In this document: positions 7,168 to 15,719 of the stretch, piece by piece
Layout of the letters: every line of letters starts with the position of its first letter
Position numbering within the stretch: the stretch's first letter is position 1
Position numbers and translations under genes: made by a program
The notes under the pieces: generated by a model
What the model was told of the DNA's origin: nothing
What the model saw: the letters and a program-made list of their open reading frames with translations, nothing else
Databases searched by the model: none
Assembly: GCF_003003795.1 (NCBI RefSeq)
Contig: NZ_PVWK01000133.1
Location: forward strand, 1-53,553
DNA length: 53,553 nucleotides
From: Stenomitos frigidus ULC18
GTDB taxonomy: Bacteria; Cyanobacteriota; Cyanobacteriia; Leptolyngbyales; Leptolyngbyaceae
Reading direction: 5' to 3'

Positions 7168-9795
7168 TTATAGCTTTAAGACCCTCTGTACCAGAGCATC
7201 CCGTTTTGCTTGCAAGGCGACGTCCAGATCTGGCGCATAGTCGAGCGACAGGATCAGATTCTTGCAGAATTGGGCAATGGGAACATTGTCTACCACTGTC
7301 ATAAAGTCGATCGGAATGGGGCCGTCAATATGACGACTAAGCACACCAAAGCCAGCGCGTTCACGCCGGTATTGCTGACTAGGGGCGTTTTGTTTCAGCC
7401 ACTGGTCAAACGTTGCCGAACGTGACATCGTGGCCGTCAGCGTAGACACAAGTTGGGGGGGTGGATCAGTGCGATTTGCCATAATCCAGGCTTGCTGGAG
7501 CAGATTCTGGCGGTTTGTGGGGTCTAGCCATGCCGCGATCGCCAGAGCGCCACTCCGATCCGCTGAGTTCCCAGTACTGCCCCAGGAGGTTGTAAGGGGT
7601 GATGACACAGGCTTCCCTTCCGCTAAATCGAGCACAAGATGGCTCAACTCTGTCCCAAAGGTTGTGAGATCGAGCCGTGCACCAGCAATGTCTCCTCGCC
7701 ACCAGCGCAGCCCACCGCGAATCTGGTGCAACCATGCTGCCAGCAGTTGAGTTTCTTGAGTGCTGGCGAGCAAGGCAGTCAGATCGGTCTCAACGCGACG
7801 GGTGACGGGTTCATATAAAGGTTTTAGCTCCGGCAATTGCCAGATGGGGCTAGTCAGCAAGATAGGGTTGCGGATTGCTTCTAGCGTTATAGCAGCGATC
7901 GCCAGCTCCGACTCTTTCTGTGCCAAAAGGCTCAAGCCTAACCCATAGAACACGCCTCGTTTAGCTGGCACTAACTGAGCAGACTGAGCAAACGCATGAC
8001 TAGCAGCCTTTGGTTCGCGGTTTAGCAAAAGCCACGCCAGACTCGTATAACCAAATTCCTGGTTTGGTGCACTCTGAATCCCCTGCCGCAACCAAGAAAT
8101 GCCCTCTCCGAGCCATTGCTGCTGCTGTTTGGGGTCACGGGTCTGGAGACCCAGGTTCCCTAGATTCCAACCCAGTTCGTAAGCGTAGTACGGTTCCCAG
8201 TTTGCTAACTGATGCGACCGGCTCAAACGCTGGACAAAAGTTGACACATCCCCTCGACTAAGTGCTGAGAATCCTTGACTAGAGAGAAACCAGGCACGAT
8301 GGACGGGAATCAGCCAGATCACGGCGGCAAGGAGAATACCGCCACCCATTAAAGGAAGAAAGGGGAGGGGGAGCAGTCGCAGTGAAACAAAAGGAGGGTG
8401 CGACGGGGCAGAAAGTTCAACGGGAAGCAACTCGTCCCTTGTTGGGTTGCTGAGACTCCGACGATCGCGAAACTTGGCTATCAAAACGGCTAAAAACACC
8501 ACAAGCGTGCCGCTAATGCAGACGTTATCGAGTTGGTAATCCGTTAGACTCACCACACTGTAGCCAAGCAAGCTACTCAAAAGGCAACCGATCAGTACCG
8601 GTGGCGTTTGAGCTGGTGCTTCAGCGTCCTGCAGCCAGGTAATCGCTAGAAACCCTAGTAAGCCGATCGCGCCCACACTTACCACGATCGCCCAAAGTCC
8701 CAACTCTGCCCATAGTTGAGCAGGCGTGCTGTGTAGCTGGTAGGCCCACTCTGCCTGCTGCCCCGCCCACCCTGGACGATAGCGCTGAAATAGCAGTGGC
8801 ACGCCTCCTGGCCCCGCGCCCGTTGGCAAGTGGCTCCAGCCCATCAACCAGCCTGTTGTCCCTGTAATCAGCCGATAGGCTACCTCACCGCCAATTTGTC
8901 CGTTGAAGCCACCTGCCAGCAACAACCGTAAGCGGCTGTTTGTCAGTGCTAAGCCGCCTAGCAACGTCAGACCTGCCACACCGATCGCGCTCAGCCAACC
9001 GCGAGGCAGCCGACGACGCCAAAGTAAAACCCCAAAGGCGACGATGGCGATCGTCAACAGGCCAGCCAACCCACCCCGTGAACTGGTGGTATAGAGGTCA
9101 AGCAGTCCCAACCCCAAGCCCAACAGCCACAGTACCCGTCGCCAGCCAGTTTGCAGGATTCCCAAGCCCAAGAGCAGCGGTAGAGCCAGTACGAGGTAAC
9201 CTGCTACGTAGTTTTGGTGCCCAATCGGTGCCCAATTGCGAAGCTCGACGATCGAGAAATCGAACGGCAATGTCACCCCATCCTGCTGCCAGACTTGGAG
9301 GCGAGCCAGTTCTGGCACCCACGTGGTGTAACTCCAAAGTGCCAGGCTGATCACAATGAACGCCAGACTCAAATAGCCTTGGGAGACCAGCAAGGTCGAT
9401 CGTCGTCCGGGTACATTCAACCAGCTACTTAGTGCATACAGCGCCGCTAGAAAACAAAACGTCGCCCAACTATACCAATGTGCTTGCATGGGGGCTGGTG
9501 CCAACCCAGCTGAAAGCACCAACCCCACAATTAACAATCCGACCAGCCAATCGAGCCGACGCCCCAACCAAAGCAGTCGCCGCTGCCACAATAGACCCAG
9601 CAGCCACAGCACCGGGCAAAAGAGCCCAATCTGCCAGACAAACACCCAGGGCCATGCAACCATCAGGCTATTGCTGTTCGGCAAGAGCGTAAACAAGCCG
9701 TAAAAAACAGCGGTTAGCAAACCAATCAGGTTGCCTTGAGCAGCGTTATCGACGCTAGGGGTAGAGAGTTTGGCTGGAAAGTCAGGATTGGTCAT
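7168..9795 (-). CDS. O-antigen ligase/polymerase-like membrane protein with C-terminal TPR-like region
   Basis: The protein is large (875 residues) and polytopic, with about 12-13 hydrophobic segments in the first 500 residues. The Wzy_C/O-antigen-ligase signature is visible: GAGPGGVPLLFQRYRPG, then HSTPAQLWAELGLWA. The last 370 residues are soluble and repeat-like (SQGFSALSRGDVSTFVQRL, GYTSLAWLLLN), resembling the tetratricopeptide tails of many cyanobacterial WaaL/Wzy homologues. It probably ligates or polymerises surface glycans at the periplasmic face; the substrate cannot be told from sequence. A low-complexity stretch near the central linker (about 8330-8430) is purine-rich, like the STRRs. 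The gene stands alone. Confidence 0.85.
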   Translation of the reverse strand: MTNPDFPAKLSTPSVDNAAQGNLIGLLTAVFYGLFTLLPNSNSLMVAWPWVFVWQIGLFCPVLWLLGLLWQRRLLWLGRRLDWLVGLLIVGLVLSAGLAPAPMQAHWYSWATFCFLAALYALSSWLNVPGRRSTLLVSQGYLSLAFIVISLALWSYTTWVPELARLQVWQQDGVTLPFDFSIVELRNWAPIGHQNYVAGYLVLALPLLLGLGILQTGWRRVLWLLGLGLGLLDLYTTSSRGGLAGLLTIAIVAFGVLLWRRRLPRGWLSAIGVAGLTLLGGLALTNSRLRLLLAGGFNGQIGGEVAYRLITGTTGWLMGWSHLPTGAGPGGVPLLFQRYRPGWAGQQAEWAYQLHSTPAQLWAELGLWAIVVSVGAIGLLGFLAITWLQDAEAPAQTPPVLIGCLLSSLLGYSVVSLTDYQLDNVCISGTLVVFLAVLIAKFRDRRSLSNPTRDELLPVELSAPSHPPFVSLRLLPLPFLPLMGGGILLAAVIWLIPVHRAWFLSSQGFSALSRGDVSTFVQRLSRSHQLANWEPYYAYELGWNLGNLGLQTRDPKQQQQWLGEGISWLRQGIQSAPNQEFGYTSLAWLLLNREPKAASHAFAQSAQLVPAKRGVFYGLGLSLLAQKESELAIAAITLEAIRNPILLTSPIWQLPELKPLYEPVTRRVETDLTALLASTQETQLLAAWLHQIRGGLRWWRGDIAGARLDLTTFGTELSHLVLDLAEGKPVSSPLTTSWGSTGNSADRSGALAIAAWLDPTNRQNLLQQAWIMANRTDPPPQLVSTLTATMSRSATFDQWLKQNAPSQQYRRERAGFGVLSRHIDGPIPIDFMTVVDNVPIAQFCKNLILSLDYAPDLDVALQAKRDALVQRVLKL

Positions 9796-9897
9796 CTAAG
9801 CTTTAGAGTAAAGTTGGCAGCTTGATATCACAATATTATTGCCCCTTGTACGCCTAGCTTTACCGTTGCCACAATAATCGTCCATGCACGATCGCCC

Positions 9898-10374
9898 ATG
9901 ACTTCCCACACACCGCTTCCGTCCTCAGAAACTCCAATGCTGCCTCTAGCGGCTTGCGCGCAGACATTAGGGTTACCCTACATACAGCGCCACATCTTCC
10001 TTTGCGCTGATCAAACCAACCCCAAATGCTGTGCCAAAGCGGTTGGCTTAGAAGCCTGGGACTATCTTAAACGCCGCCTTAAAGAATTGAACCTTGACCG
10101 ACCGAATGAAACGACGCCGGGCTGTCTCTTTCGGACAAAAGCAAATTGCTTGCGAGTGTGTCTACAGGGTCCCATCTTGGTTGTCTATCCAGATGGGGTG
10201 TGGTATCACAGTGCTACGCCTGAGGTGATCGAACGGATCATTCAAGAACATTTGCTTGGTAATCAAATTGTGCAGGACTACGCCTTCCTAGTTCATCCTT
10301 TACCCCAAGCCAGCCCTATAGAAGAATCACAGGAACCCTCAGTCGGGGCAAGCAGTGAAAAAGGCGATTCCTGA
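9898..10374 (+). CDS. (2Fe-2S) ferredoxin-like protein, thioredoxin fold (Shethna type)
   Basis: The protein starts with the typical strand [16 protein letters not shown] second cysteine pair lies in [21 protein letters not shown], followed by [19 protein letters not shown]. The Cys-x(8-10)-Cys ... Cys-x3-Cys spacing is that of thioredoxin-like 2Fe-2S ferredoxins. It probably carries electrons in a soluble redox role; the partner is unknown. The length of 158 is longer than the minimal 100-110 residue fold because of an N-terminal leader and an acidic Ser-rich tail. The gene is divergent from the ligase gene, with about 100 bp between them. Confidence 0.85.
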   Translation: MTSHTPLPSSETPMLPLAACAQTLGLPYIQRHIFLCADQTNPKCCAKAVGLEAWDYLKRRLKELNLDRPNETTPGCLFRTKANCLRVCLQGPILVVYPDGVWYHSATPEVIERIIQEHLLGNQIVQDYAFLVHPLPQASPIEESQEPSVGASSEKGDS

Positions 10375-10464
10375 GCGCTCAGTCATTTCACATGGCATTG
10401 CAGTCGCTTTGTTTCAATTGTAGCAACACACATTTCACAGCTGCGATAGGGTAGCTTCACTGCT

Positions 10465-10623
10465 CTAAAGCCTTGTAGTCACTCTTTGGGTGTAAAAATC
10501 ATCATTGAGCGCGATCGCCACACTCACTTCTAGGCCAGGCTCAACGCCTTGTACGATGTAGGCTTTGACAGCGCAGTCAAACTCTTGTTGGCTAGAATAA
10601 TAAGACCGAAACTGCCTGGTTCA
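10465..10623 (-). pseudogene. possible coding remnant of unknown family
   Basis: On the minus strand an open stretch of about 51 codons, without a start codon, reads ...SSQQEFDCAVKAYIVQG, then VEPGLEVSVAIALNDDF, and ends TTRL-stop. Just upstream, another frame reads DEAKLFDVNQAVSVLLF and then stops, so a frameshift could join the two. The residue pattern is more protein-like than random. I do not recognise the family. The rest of the 600-bp gap 10375-10982 shows no gene. Confidence 0.3.
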
Positions 10624-10982
10624 CATCAAAAAGTTTAGCTTCATCAGGCTATGGAACAATCTCATCACTCAAGGAAAGTAGCATTCCTTTAGGAAAGACC
10701 ATATTTTCAAGGAAGCTATATAATGACACAGTGAAATACGATCTAAAATTGTGCTCCTACCCCAGTAGTCAATTAGGATTCAATCAGTATTTAGATTTAT
10801 TGAGATTTCAGCGATTCTCTTGATGCTACCGACAATAATGTTTCAAAGGCTAGAGCCCATATGGTTTGCGCAGGTTCATTATCCGTTCAAACGTTTGTAG
10901 CAAATTTAGGGAATTTGTCCAGAAATTTCAGAGAGCTTATTGCCATCAAAGATATCGACCCAGGAATAGTGAGTAGCACAGC

Positions 10983-11630
10983 ATGAAGGAAACCAGCGTG
11001 GGCAATCATAAGCGACTGCTGCTGATTGACGATGACCCTAACCTAATCTTGCTCGTCAAGGACTACCTGGAGTTTCGGGGCTATGAAGTCGTCACTGCTG
11101 AGAATGGGCGAGAAGCTCTAGAAGTCTTGGAGCAAGAGATTCCAGACATGATCATCTGTGATGTGATGATGCCTGAGATGGATGGCTATTCGTTGGTGAA
11201 GCATGTTCGGGAAAATCCTCGCACCAGTTGGGTTCCAGTGCTTTTCCTGTCTGCGAAAGGGCAGAGTCAGGATCGCGTCAAAGGGCTCAATACGGGTGCA
11301 GACGTTTACATGGTCAAGCCGTTTGAGCCCGAAGAACTCGTCGCTCAAGTCGAGTCATCGCTCAAGCAGGCAGCGCGCATTGCCGATCGGCCTGGTAAGG
11401 GAAATGATAGCGGACCCAAAATTCAGGTGCCGTTTGATGTAGAGCTGACACCTACCGAGCTGCGGGTTGTGCAGTTTGTGGCACGAGGGATGGCAAACCG
11501 TGAAATTGCGGATCAGCTGAATGTCAGCCAGCGTACCATCGAAAGCCACGTGAGCAATATGTTGGGCAAAACGGGACTACACAACCGCACTGAGCTCGCT
11601 CGCTGGGCGATCGAAAACAGCATGGCGTAA
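10983..11630 (+). CDS. NarL/LuxR-family response regulator
   Basis: A receiver domain (residues about 10-128) shows the acidic pair IDDD (16-18), the phospho-acceptor in IICDVMMPEMDGY (Asp60), and the conserved Thr/Ser (LFLSAK) and Lys112 (VKPF). A LuxR-type helix-turn-helix follows at about 153-212 (LTPTELRVVQFVARGMANRE, then TIESHVSNML). The product is a DNA-binding two-component regulator of the compact cyanobacterial NarL type. No kinase gene is adjacent; the nearest in the window is the PAS/GAF kinase at 18133, so pairing is unknown. The ATG has only a weak ribosome site. Confidence 0.9.
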   Translation: MKETSVGNHKRLLLIDDDPNLILLVKDYLEFRGYEVVTAENGREALEVLEQEIPDMIICDVMMPEMDGYSLVKHVRENPRTSWVPVLFLSAKGQSQDRVKGLNTGADVYMVKPFEPEELVAQVESSLKQAARIADRPGKGNDSGPKIQVPFDVELTPTELRVVQFVARGMANREIADQLNVSQRTIESHVSNMLGKTGLHNRTELARWAIENSMA

Positions 11631-11725
11631 GCAAACAAAACCACACGAATGGGTGAGGCATAATCATGATTTACGAATCAATAACCTCATACCGTTTTTA
11701 CTGGTAATTGCTTTGCTCCAATGTC

Positions 11726-12106
11726 TCATCCACTGGTTGCGCCCATGCTGCGATCGGTAGTCGGCTCACAGCATGGATGCAACAGCGCGACCCAAAAATC
11801 AGATTGTGCTGCATCATAGTCAATTTCATCAACTTGATAGCGAGCATCATAAGAGGCATTTTGCAGCACAATGTAGTCGTCTCGCTGAATTGTGCTGCCG
11901 CCACAACCCCGCAGACAATGCTTGTCACCAGCAAACGACAAAAAAGTGAAATTCTGTTCCCAGTCGCGTTGAGCGAAGCGATGCACAACCCGCACAGAAA
12001 CAGCCTGAAAGGCTTTCGCTTTTGACGACAACACGATCATCAAGGTTGCTAGTCGCTCAATTTGTTCCGCATTCGTCTGAGTTGCATCAAGCACAAGCTT
12101 CATCAT
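11726..12106 (-). CDS. hypothetical protein
   Basis: This is a 126-residue soluble protein that begins MMKLVLDATQTNAEQIERLA and continues with an alternating hydrophobic pattern (DDYIVLQNASYDARYQVDEI, FWVALLHPCCEP). GGAGAGAG lies about five bases upstream of the ATG, and codon use fits the neighbours better than the competing plus-strand frame (11708-12025). Two CC/CxxC-like features (CLRGCGG, HPCCEP) could bind metal or form disulfides. I do not recognise a family. It is convergent with the response regulator, with about 95 bp between them. Confidence 0.6.
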   Translation of the reverse strand: MMKLVLDATQTNAEQIERLATLMIVLSSKAKAFQAVSVRVVHRFAQRDWEQNFTFLSFAGDKHCLRGCGGSTIQRDDYIVLQNASYDARYQVDEIDYDAAQSDFWVALLHPCCEPTTDRSMGATSG

Positions 12107-12342
12107 TCTGCTCTCTCCTCGATTGCCAAAGTGACACGTTGATTGCGCTTCTTGGGATGCTGCAACACTTTGGCTGCAAAGGTAGTGCGGCTATCATATG
12201 AAAACAATAGACTCACTAGGCTTAGTACTGGACATTTTTTTTACTGTCCTACGGTGACATCTACTGAGCTTGTAAGGCGTTCTCTAACATGTGAACCGGA
12301 TGGAATGTGTGCCGCAAAGGTGGTTGCGATCGTGGCATGGCG

Positions 12343-12684
12343 CTACCAGCCATCACTCTGATCCTCGGTGTTCTCCTTCCAAATTTCTAGGTCAAGCTCG
12401 TTAAAATACAGCAAAGCACTGCGAATTTGCTCACTGGTGCCTCGAAGCTCAAGATCAAACCAGCCATCATCTCTAGCGTTTGCGCCCAGCAAGGCAGCCG
12501 TAATATTGACAGTCAAACCGTAGTGGGATGTCAACCGCGAGATCACAGGCTCATCTTGATAGTTTTTAGGAATTCGGATTCTGATGCGAGTTTGAGTGGG
12601 ACGTCTATCATCCTCATTGCCATTAGTGACAACAGCATCCGGTTCTGCCGCTGCCCGTGAGTCGTCAGAAACGCTGCCTGACAT
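12343..12684 (-). CDS. NIL domain-containing protein
   Basis: The protein has 113 residues. After a disordered N-terminus comes a NIL (ACT-like) domain: RIRIRIPKNYQDEPVISRL, then LTVNITAALLGANARDDGWF, then DLELRGTSEQIRSALLYF. NIL domains are usually fused to the ATPases of methionine or sulfur-compound importers, where they sense the substrate. Here the domain is encoded separately and begins directly after the cysW stop codon, with no spacer, so the two are translationally linked. A regulatory or substrate-sensing role in sulfate uptake is likely (inference). Confidence 0.85.
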   Translation of the reverse strand: MSGSVSDDSRAAAEPDAVVTNGNEDDRRPTQTRIRIRIPKNYQDEPVISRLTSHYGLTVNITAALLGANARDDGWFDLELRGTSEQIRSALLYFNELDLEIWKENTEDQSDGW

Positions 12685-13563
12685 TTATGCCTCCTCTTTG
12701 ACGTCTTTGATACGAGTTTTTCGCTCCAAAATTTCTTTTAAGACAAGAGTAACAACCGCCAAAAGCGCTAACAATACAGCCGCAGAGTAAGCCGCTTCTG
12801 TCTGATATTGTTTATAAGCCTCTTCTACAAATAAGGGTAGAGTCTGAGTTTTGCTGGCAATGTTGCCCGAGACCACGGAGATGGCCCCAAATTCACCCAT
12901 CGCTCTAGCATTAGTGAGTAGAACACCGTAGAGCAAGCCCCAACGGATGCTGGGTAGAGTGACGCGCCAGAAAATCTGCCAATTGTTTGCCCCTAAGGTT
13001 TGAGCCGCTTCTTCCTGATCAGTCCCAATCTCTTCAAGTATTGGAATCACTTCACGCGCTACAAAGGGTAAGGTCACAAAGGCCGTTGCTAGAATCATGC
13101 CCGGCAGCGCAAAAATGATTTTGATGTCGTGAGCTTCTAAGAAGGGACCAAACCAACCGTTACGTCCGTAGAGCAGCACAATCATCAGACCCGCAACAAC
13201 AGGCGATACGGAAAAGGGAACATCCAGAATACTGATTACAAAGGCACGACCTCGAAAGCGCTTGCGAGCAATCACCCAAGCAGCGCATAGCCCAAAGACG
13301 GTGTTGACGGGTACCGCGATCGCAGCAATGATAAAGGTCAACCGCACCGCATTCTGAAAGGCTGGCTCAGTCAGGTTAGTAAAGAATGGCCCGAGACCTT
13401 TACTGAAAGCTTGTACAAACACATTCAGCGCGGGGATGAACAAAATTAGGGTGAGGTAAAGCACCGCCACCGCAATCAAACCAATCTTTGCCCAATCACG
13501 CTGCTCTACTTCCACAGGTGGGGATACAGGTGGCCTGTTGAGTGATGAACCAAGATTAGTCAT
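12685..13563 (-). CDS. cysW: sulfate/thiosulfate ABC transporter permease CysW
   Basis: This is the second membrane permease of the sulfate importer. It has six predicted membrane helices and the cytoplasmic EAA loop (EEAAQTLGANNWQIFWRVTL) that docks the ATPase CysA. The stretch RWGLLYGVLLTNARAMGEFG is typical of CysW. The length of 292 is normal. Its start overlaps the end of cysT by 8 bp and its stop abuts the NIL-domain gene, so the three form one operon. The sulfate-binding protein and cysA are not in the window. Confidence 0.93.
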   Translation of the reverse strand: MTNLGSSLNRPPVSPPVEVEQRDWAKIGLIAVAVLYLTLILFIPALNVFVQAFSKGLGPFFTNLTEPAFQNAVRLTFIIAAIAVPVNTVFGLCAAWVIARKRFRGRAFVISILDVPFSVSPVVAGLMIVLLYGRNGWFGPFLEAHDIKIIFALPGMILATAFVTLPFVAREVIPILEEIGTDQEEAAQTLGANNWQIFWRVTLPSIRWGLLYGVLLTNARAMGEFGAISVVSGNIASKTQTLPLFVEEAYKQYQTEAAYSAAVLLALLAVVTLVLKEILERKTRIKDVKEEA

Positions 13564-14407
13564 AGCGACGCCCCCAAGCCTGCAGAAGATTAATCAGAAT
13601 CAACAATGTTAGCGAAATGCCGAGCAAAACCGCTCCAATAACGGTGGCTCCCGCGTAGTCATACTGCTCTAGCCGCTGAAAGACCAGAACGGGTGCAATC
13701 AAATCTTTGTAAGGCGTATTGGACGAGACGATCACAACTGAGCCATACTCACCGACCGCACGCGAAAAGCCCAGAGCGACGCCAGTTAAAGCGGCTGGCA
13801 AGATCGGGGGGAGCAACACACGCCAAAACGTTTGCCATTTGTTGGCACCCAAACACCAGGCAGCTTCCTCAATCTCTCGTTCTAAGTCAGCTAGAACGGG
13901 CTGCACAGTCCGCACGACAAACGGCAAGGAAATCAGCAGCATGGCGATCGCAACGCCCCATTGGGTAAAAGCCAGCTTGAGGCCCAACGGCGCAAAGATC
14001 GAGCCAATCCAACCGTTTTCGCTGTAAACCGTCGCTAATGTCAAACCGGCCACTGAGGTTGGCAGTGCAAACGGCAAATCAACCGCAGCGTCAATGATTT
14101 TCTTAAAGGGAAACTCATAACGCACCAGTACCCAGGCAACAAGCAAGCCGAAAATACCATTAATAAAGGCTGTGATCAAAGCCGTTACAAAAGTAACCCG
14201 ATAAGCATCCAACGCGATCGGACTAGTAGCAATGCTCCAAAAGCGGGCAGGCCCTTCAGTACTAGCCTTCAGCAGAAGCGCGATCGTCGGCATCAACAGC
14301 ATCACAAAAAGATAGGCTGTCGGCAGAATCCAAATCCAGGGAAACCGTGCAGTAACGCCCAGCCATTTGCGCCAGATTGGAGTAGAGTGCGAAGACGTGG
14401 CAGTCAT
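13556..14407 (-). CDS. cysT: sulfate ABC transporter permease CysT (CysU)
   Basis: This is the first permease of the sulfate/thiosulfate importer. It has six hydrophobic helices, the EAA loop EEAAWCLGANKWQTFWRVLL and the downstream LTGVALGFSRAVGEYGSVV, which is diagnostic of CysT. The length is 283 residues. It is the first gene of the cysT-cysW-NIL operon and is divergent from gntK. A palindromic site in the 120-bp divergent spacer is listed separately as a candidate operator. Confidence 0.93.
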   Translation of the reverse strand: MTATSSHSTPIWRKWLGVTARFPWIWILPTAYLFVMLLMPTIALLLKASTEGPARFWSIATSPIALDAYRVTFVTALITAFINGIFGLLVAWVLVRYEFPFKKIIDAAVDLPFALPTSVAGLTLATVYSENGWIGSIFAPLGLKLAFTQWGVAIAMLLISLPFVVRTVQPVLADLEREIEEAAWCLGANKWQTFWRVLLPPILPAALTGVALGFSRAVGEYGSVVIVSSNTPYKDLIAPVLVFQRLEQYDYAGATVIGAVLLGISLTLLILINLLQAWGRRYD

Positions 14408-14483
14408 AAGCAGGAAACAGCAGCGATTGATAGGATGACAGTCTGAAAAGTTCGGGCAGGCTTCAAGGAAAACTACTATAAGA

Positions 14484-14502
14484 AAGTAGGAATACCGTAC
14501 TT
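14484..14502. promoter_or_regulatory. candidate operator, AAGTA-N9-TACTT
   Basis: A 5-bp inverted repeat with a 9-base spacer lies in the divergent cysT/gntK promoter region. It resembles a dimeric CRP/NtcA-type site, but the spacing differs from GTA-N8-TAC, so NtcA is not claimed. It is weak on its own. Confidence 0.25.
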
Positions 14503-14527
14503 ATCATACACGAAACAGTTCTTCTGC

Positions 14528-15028
14528 ATGAGTATGAGTGCAGCAATGATTATTTTGATCATGGGTGTCTCCGGTTCTGGCAAAACCACGATCGGCAAGC
14601 AGTTGGCAGAAACATTACACTGGCAATTTCAAGATGCTGACAGCTTTCACCCCGCTGCCAACGTTGAGAAAATGCGTTCTGGCCTTCCTCTAACCGACAC
14701 TGACCGCATGCCCTGGCTCTTAGCACTGCAGCAGGCGATCGCAATCTGGCTACAAACGCAGACCAATACCGTCCTTGCCTGTTCTGCCCTCAAAGCTGAG
14801 TATCGCCACATGCTTTCCCAAGCATCGCAGGTGAAGCAAGTCTATCTCAAGGGGTCATTTGCACTCATTCAGCAGCGCCTACAAAAACGCCAGGGACACT
14901 ACATGAAGGCCGCTCTACTACAAAGCCAGTTCGGCGCGCTGGAAGAGCCTACAGAGGCCTTCTGGGTTAATATTGATCAGTCTCCTGAAGCGATCGTGTC
15001 GCAGATCAGGAAAGCGTTGCATGTTTGA
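14528..15028 (+). CDS. gntK: gluconokinase
   Basis: This is a P-loop kinase of the GntK family that phosphorylates D-gluconate to 6-phosphogluconate, feeding the oxidative pentose phosphate pathway. Walker A is MGVSGSGKTTIGKQLA. The substrate region FQDADSFHPAANVEKMRSG and the PLTDTDRMPWL segment are family hallmarks, as are ACSALKAEYR and KRQGHYM. The length of 166 is normal. The first ATG at 14528 was kept; the ATG at residue 7 is an equally possible start, since neither has a strong ribosome site. Confidence 0.92.
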   Translation: MSMSAAMIILIMGVSGSGKTTIGKQLAETLHWQFQDADSFHPAANVEKMRSGLPLTDTDRMPWLLALQQAIAIWLQTQTNTVLACSALKAEYRHMLSQASQVKQVYLKGSFALIQQRLQKRQGHYMKAALLQSQFGALEEPTEAFWVNIDQSPEAIVSQIRKALHV

Positions 15029-15060
15029 AGGAGAGCGATCGAAGTCACGAGCCAGGAGTT

Positions 15061-15124
15061 AGGGCAAACTTAGAACTCAAAACTCAAAATTTAGAACTCA
15101 AAACTTAGAGCGCAAAACTCAAAA
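15061..15124. repeat. AACTCAAA-type STRR overlapping a stop codon
   Basis: Degenerate copies of AACTCAAA / AACTTAGA fill the gap between gntK and the CYTH gene. Read on the minus strand, the repeat (GCGTTTTGAGTTTTG) contains the TGA stop of the CYTH gene, so the repeat supplies the end of the coding sequence. Confidence 0.6.
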
Positions 15125-15601
15125 CGCCTCGCCCTTCTCCCACCGACTAAATGGATGTTTCGCTAGATTGGCATTAAAGTAGCGGGGATCGTCAGAGACT
15201 TCGCGGTCGATCCAATCGGGTAAGGTGATTGCCTGGTGCGGATCTGTCAATTCCACTTCCGCTACAATCAAGCCCTGATTGTCTCCTTCAAATTCGTCCA
15301 CTTCCCAAACCAAGCCCGCGTAGGCGATCGTGTACCGTTTCTTTTGAATCAGCGGCGGATCGCACAGTGTACTCAATAGCTCCAATGCATCGTGCAAAGG
15401 AACCAGGTACTCAAATTCTGCCCGTGTAATACCAACGGTCGAACCTTTAATAGTCAGGAAACCTTGCTCTCCCACCACTCTTACGCGCACAGTGCGATCT
15501 GCAGACGAAGCAATGTAACCCTGACAGTAAGCAATGCCTGTTGCGAGCGATCGCCAAGCATCCCCTTTAACAAGAAATTTACGCTCAATTTCGGCTGGCA
15601 T
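15119..15601 (-). CDS. CYTH domain (triphosphate tunnel metalloenzyme) protein
   Basis: The start MPAEIERKFLVK carries the ExExK signature of CYTH phosphatases. It is followed by the alternating charged strands of the beta-barrel tunnel (DRTVRVRVVGEQGFLTIKG, KKRYTIAYAGLVWEVDEFEG, LIVAEVEL). Bacterial members hydrolyse inorganic tripolyphosphate or similar triphosphates using divalent metals. The length of 160 is typical. I placed the start at the methionine before AEIERK; upstream in-frame codons encode repeat-like sequence. Confidence 0.88.
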   Translation of the reverse strand: MPAEIERKFLVKGDAWRSLATGIAYCQGYIASSADRTVRVRVVGEQGFLTIKGSTVGITRAEFEYLVPLHDALELLSTLCDPPLIQKKRYTIAYAGLVWEVDEFEGDNQGLIVAEVELTDPHQAITLPDWIDREVSDDPRYFNANLAKHPFSRWEKGEAF

Positions 15602-15719
15602 AGTGTGAGGAGTGAGGGAGCAGGAATGAAACGTTTTGAGCTGTGAGTTGATACTGACCACTGACTGCTGACCATCAACTAATTTCCTTCACTAACAACT
15701 AACAGCCAACCACGCACCC

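Noticed and set aside
14484-14502. NtcA-binding site
   Set aside because: The spacing between GTA and TAC is 9 and not 8; only a generic palindrome is claimed.
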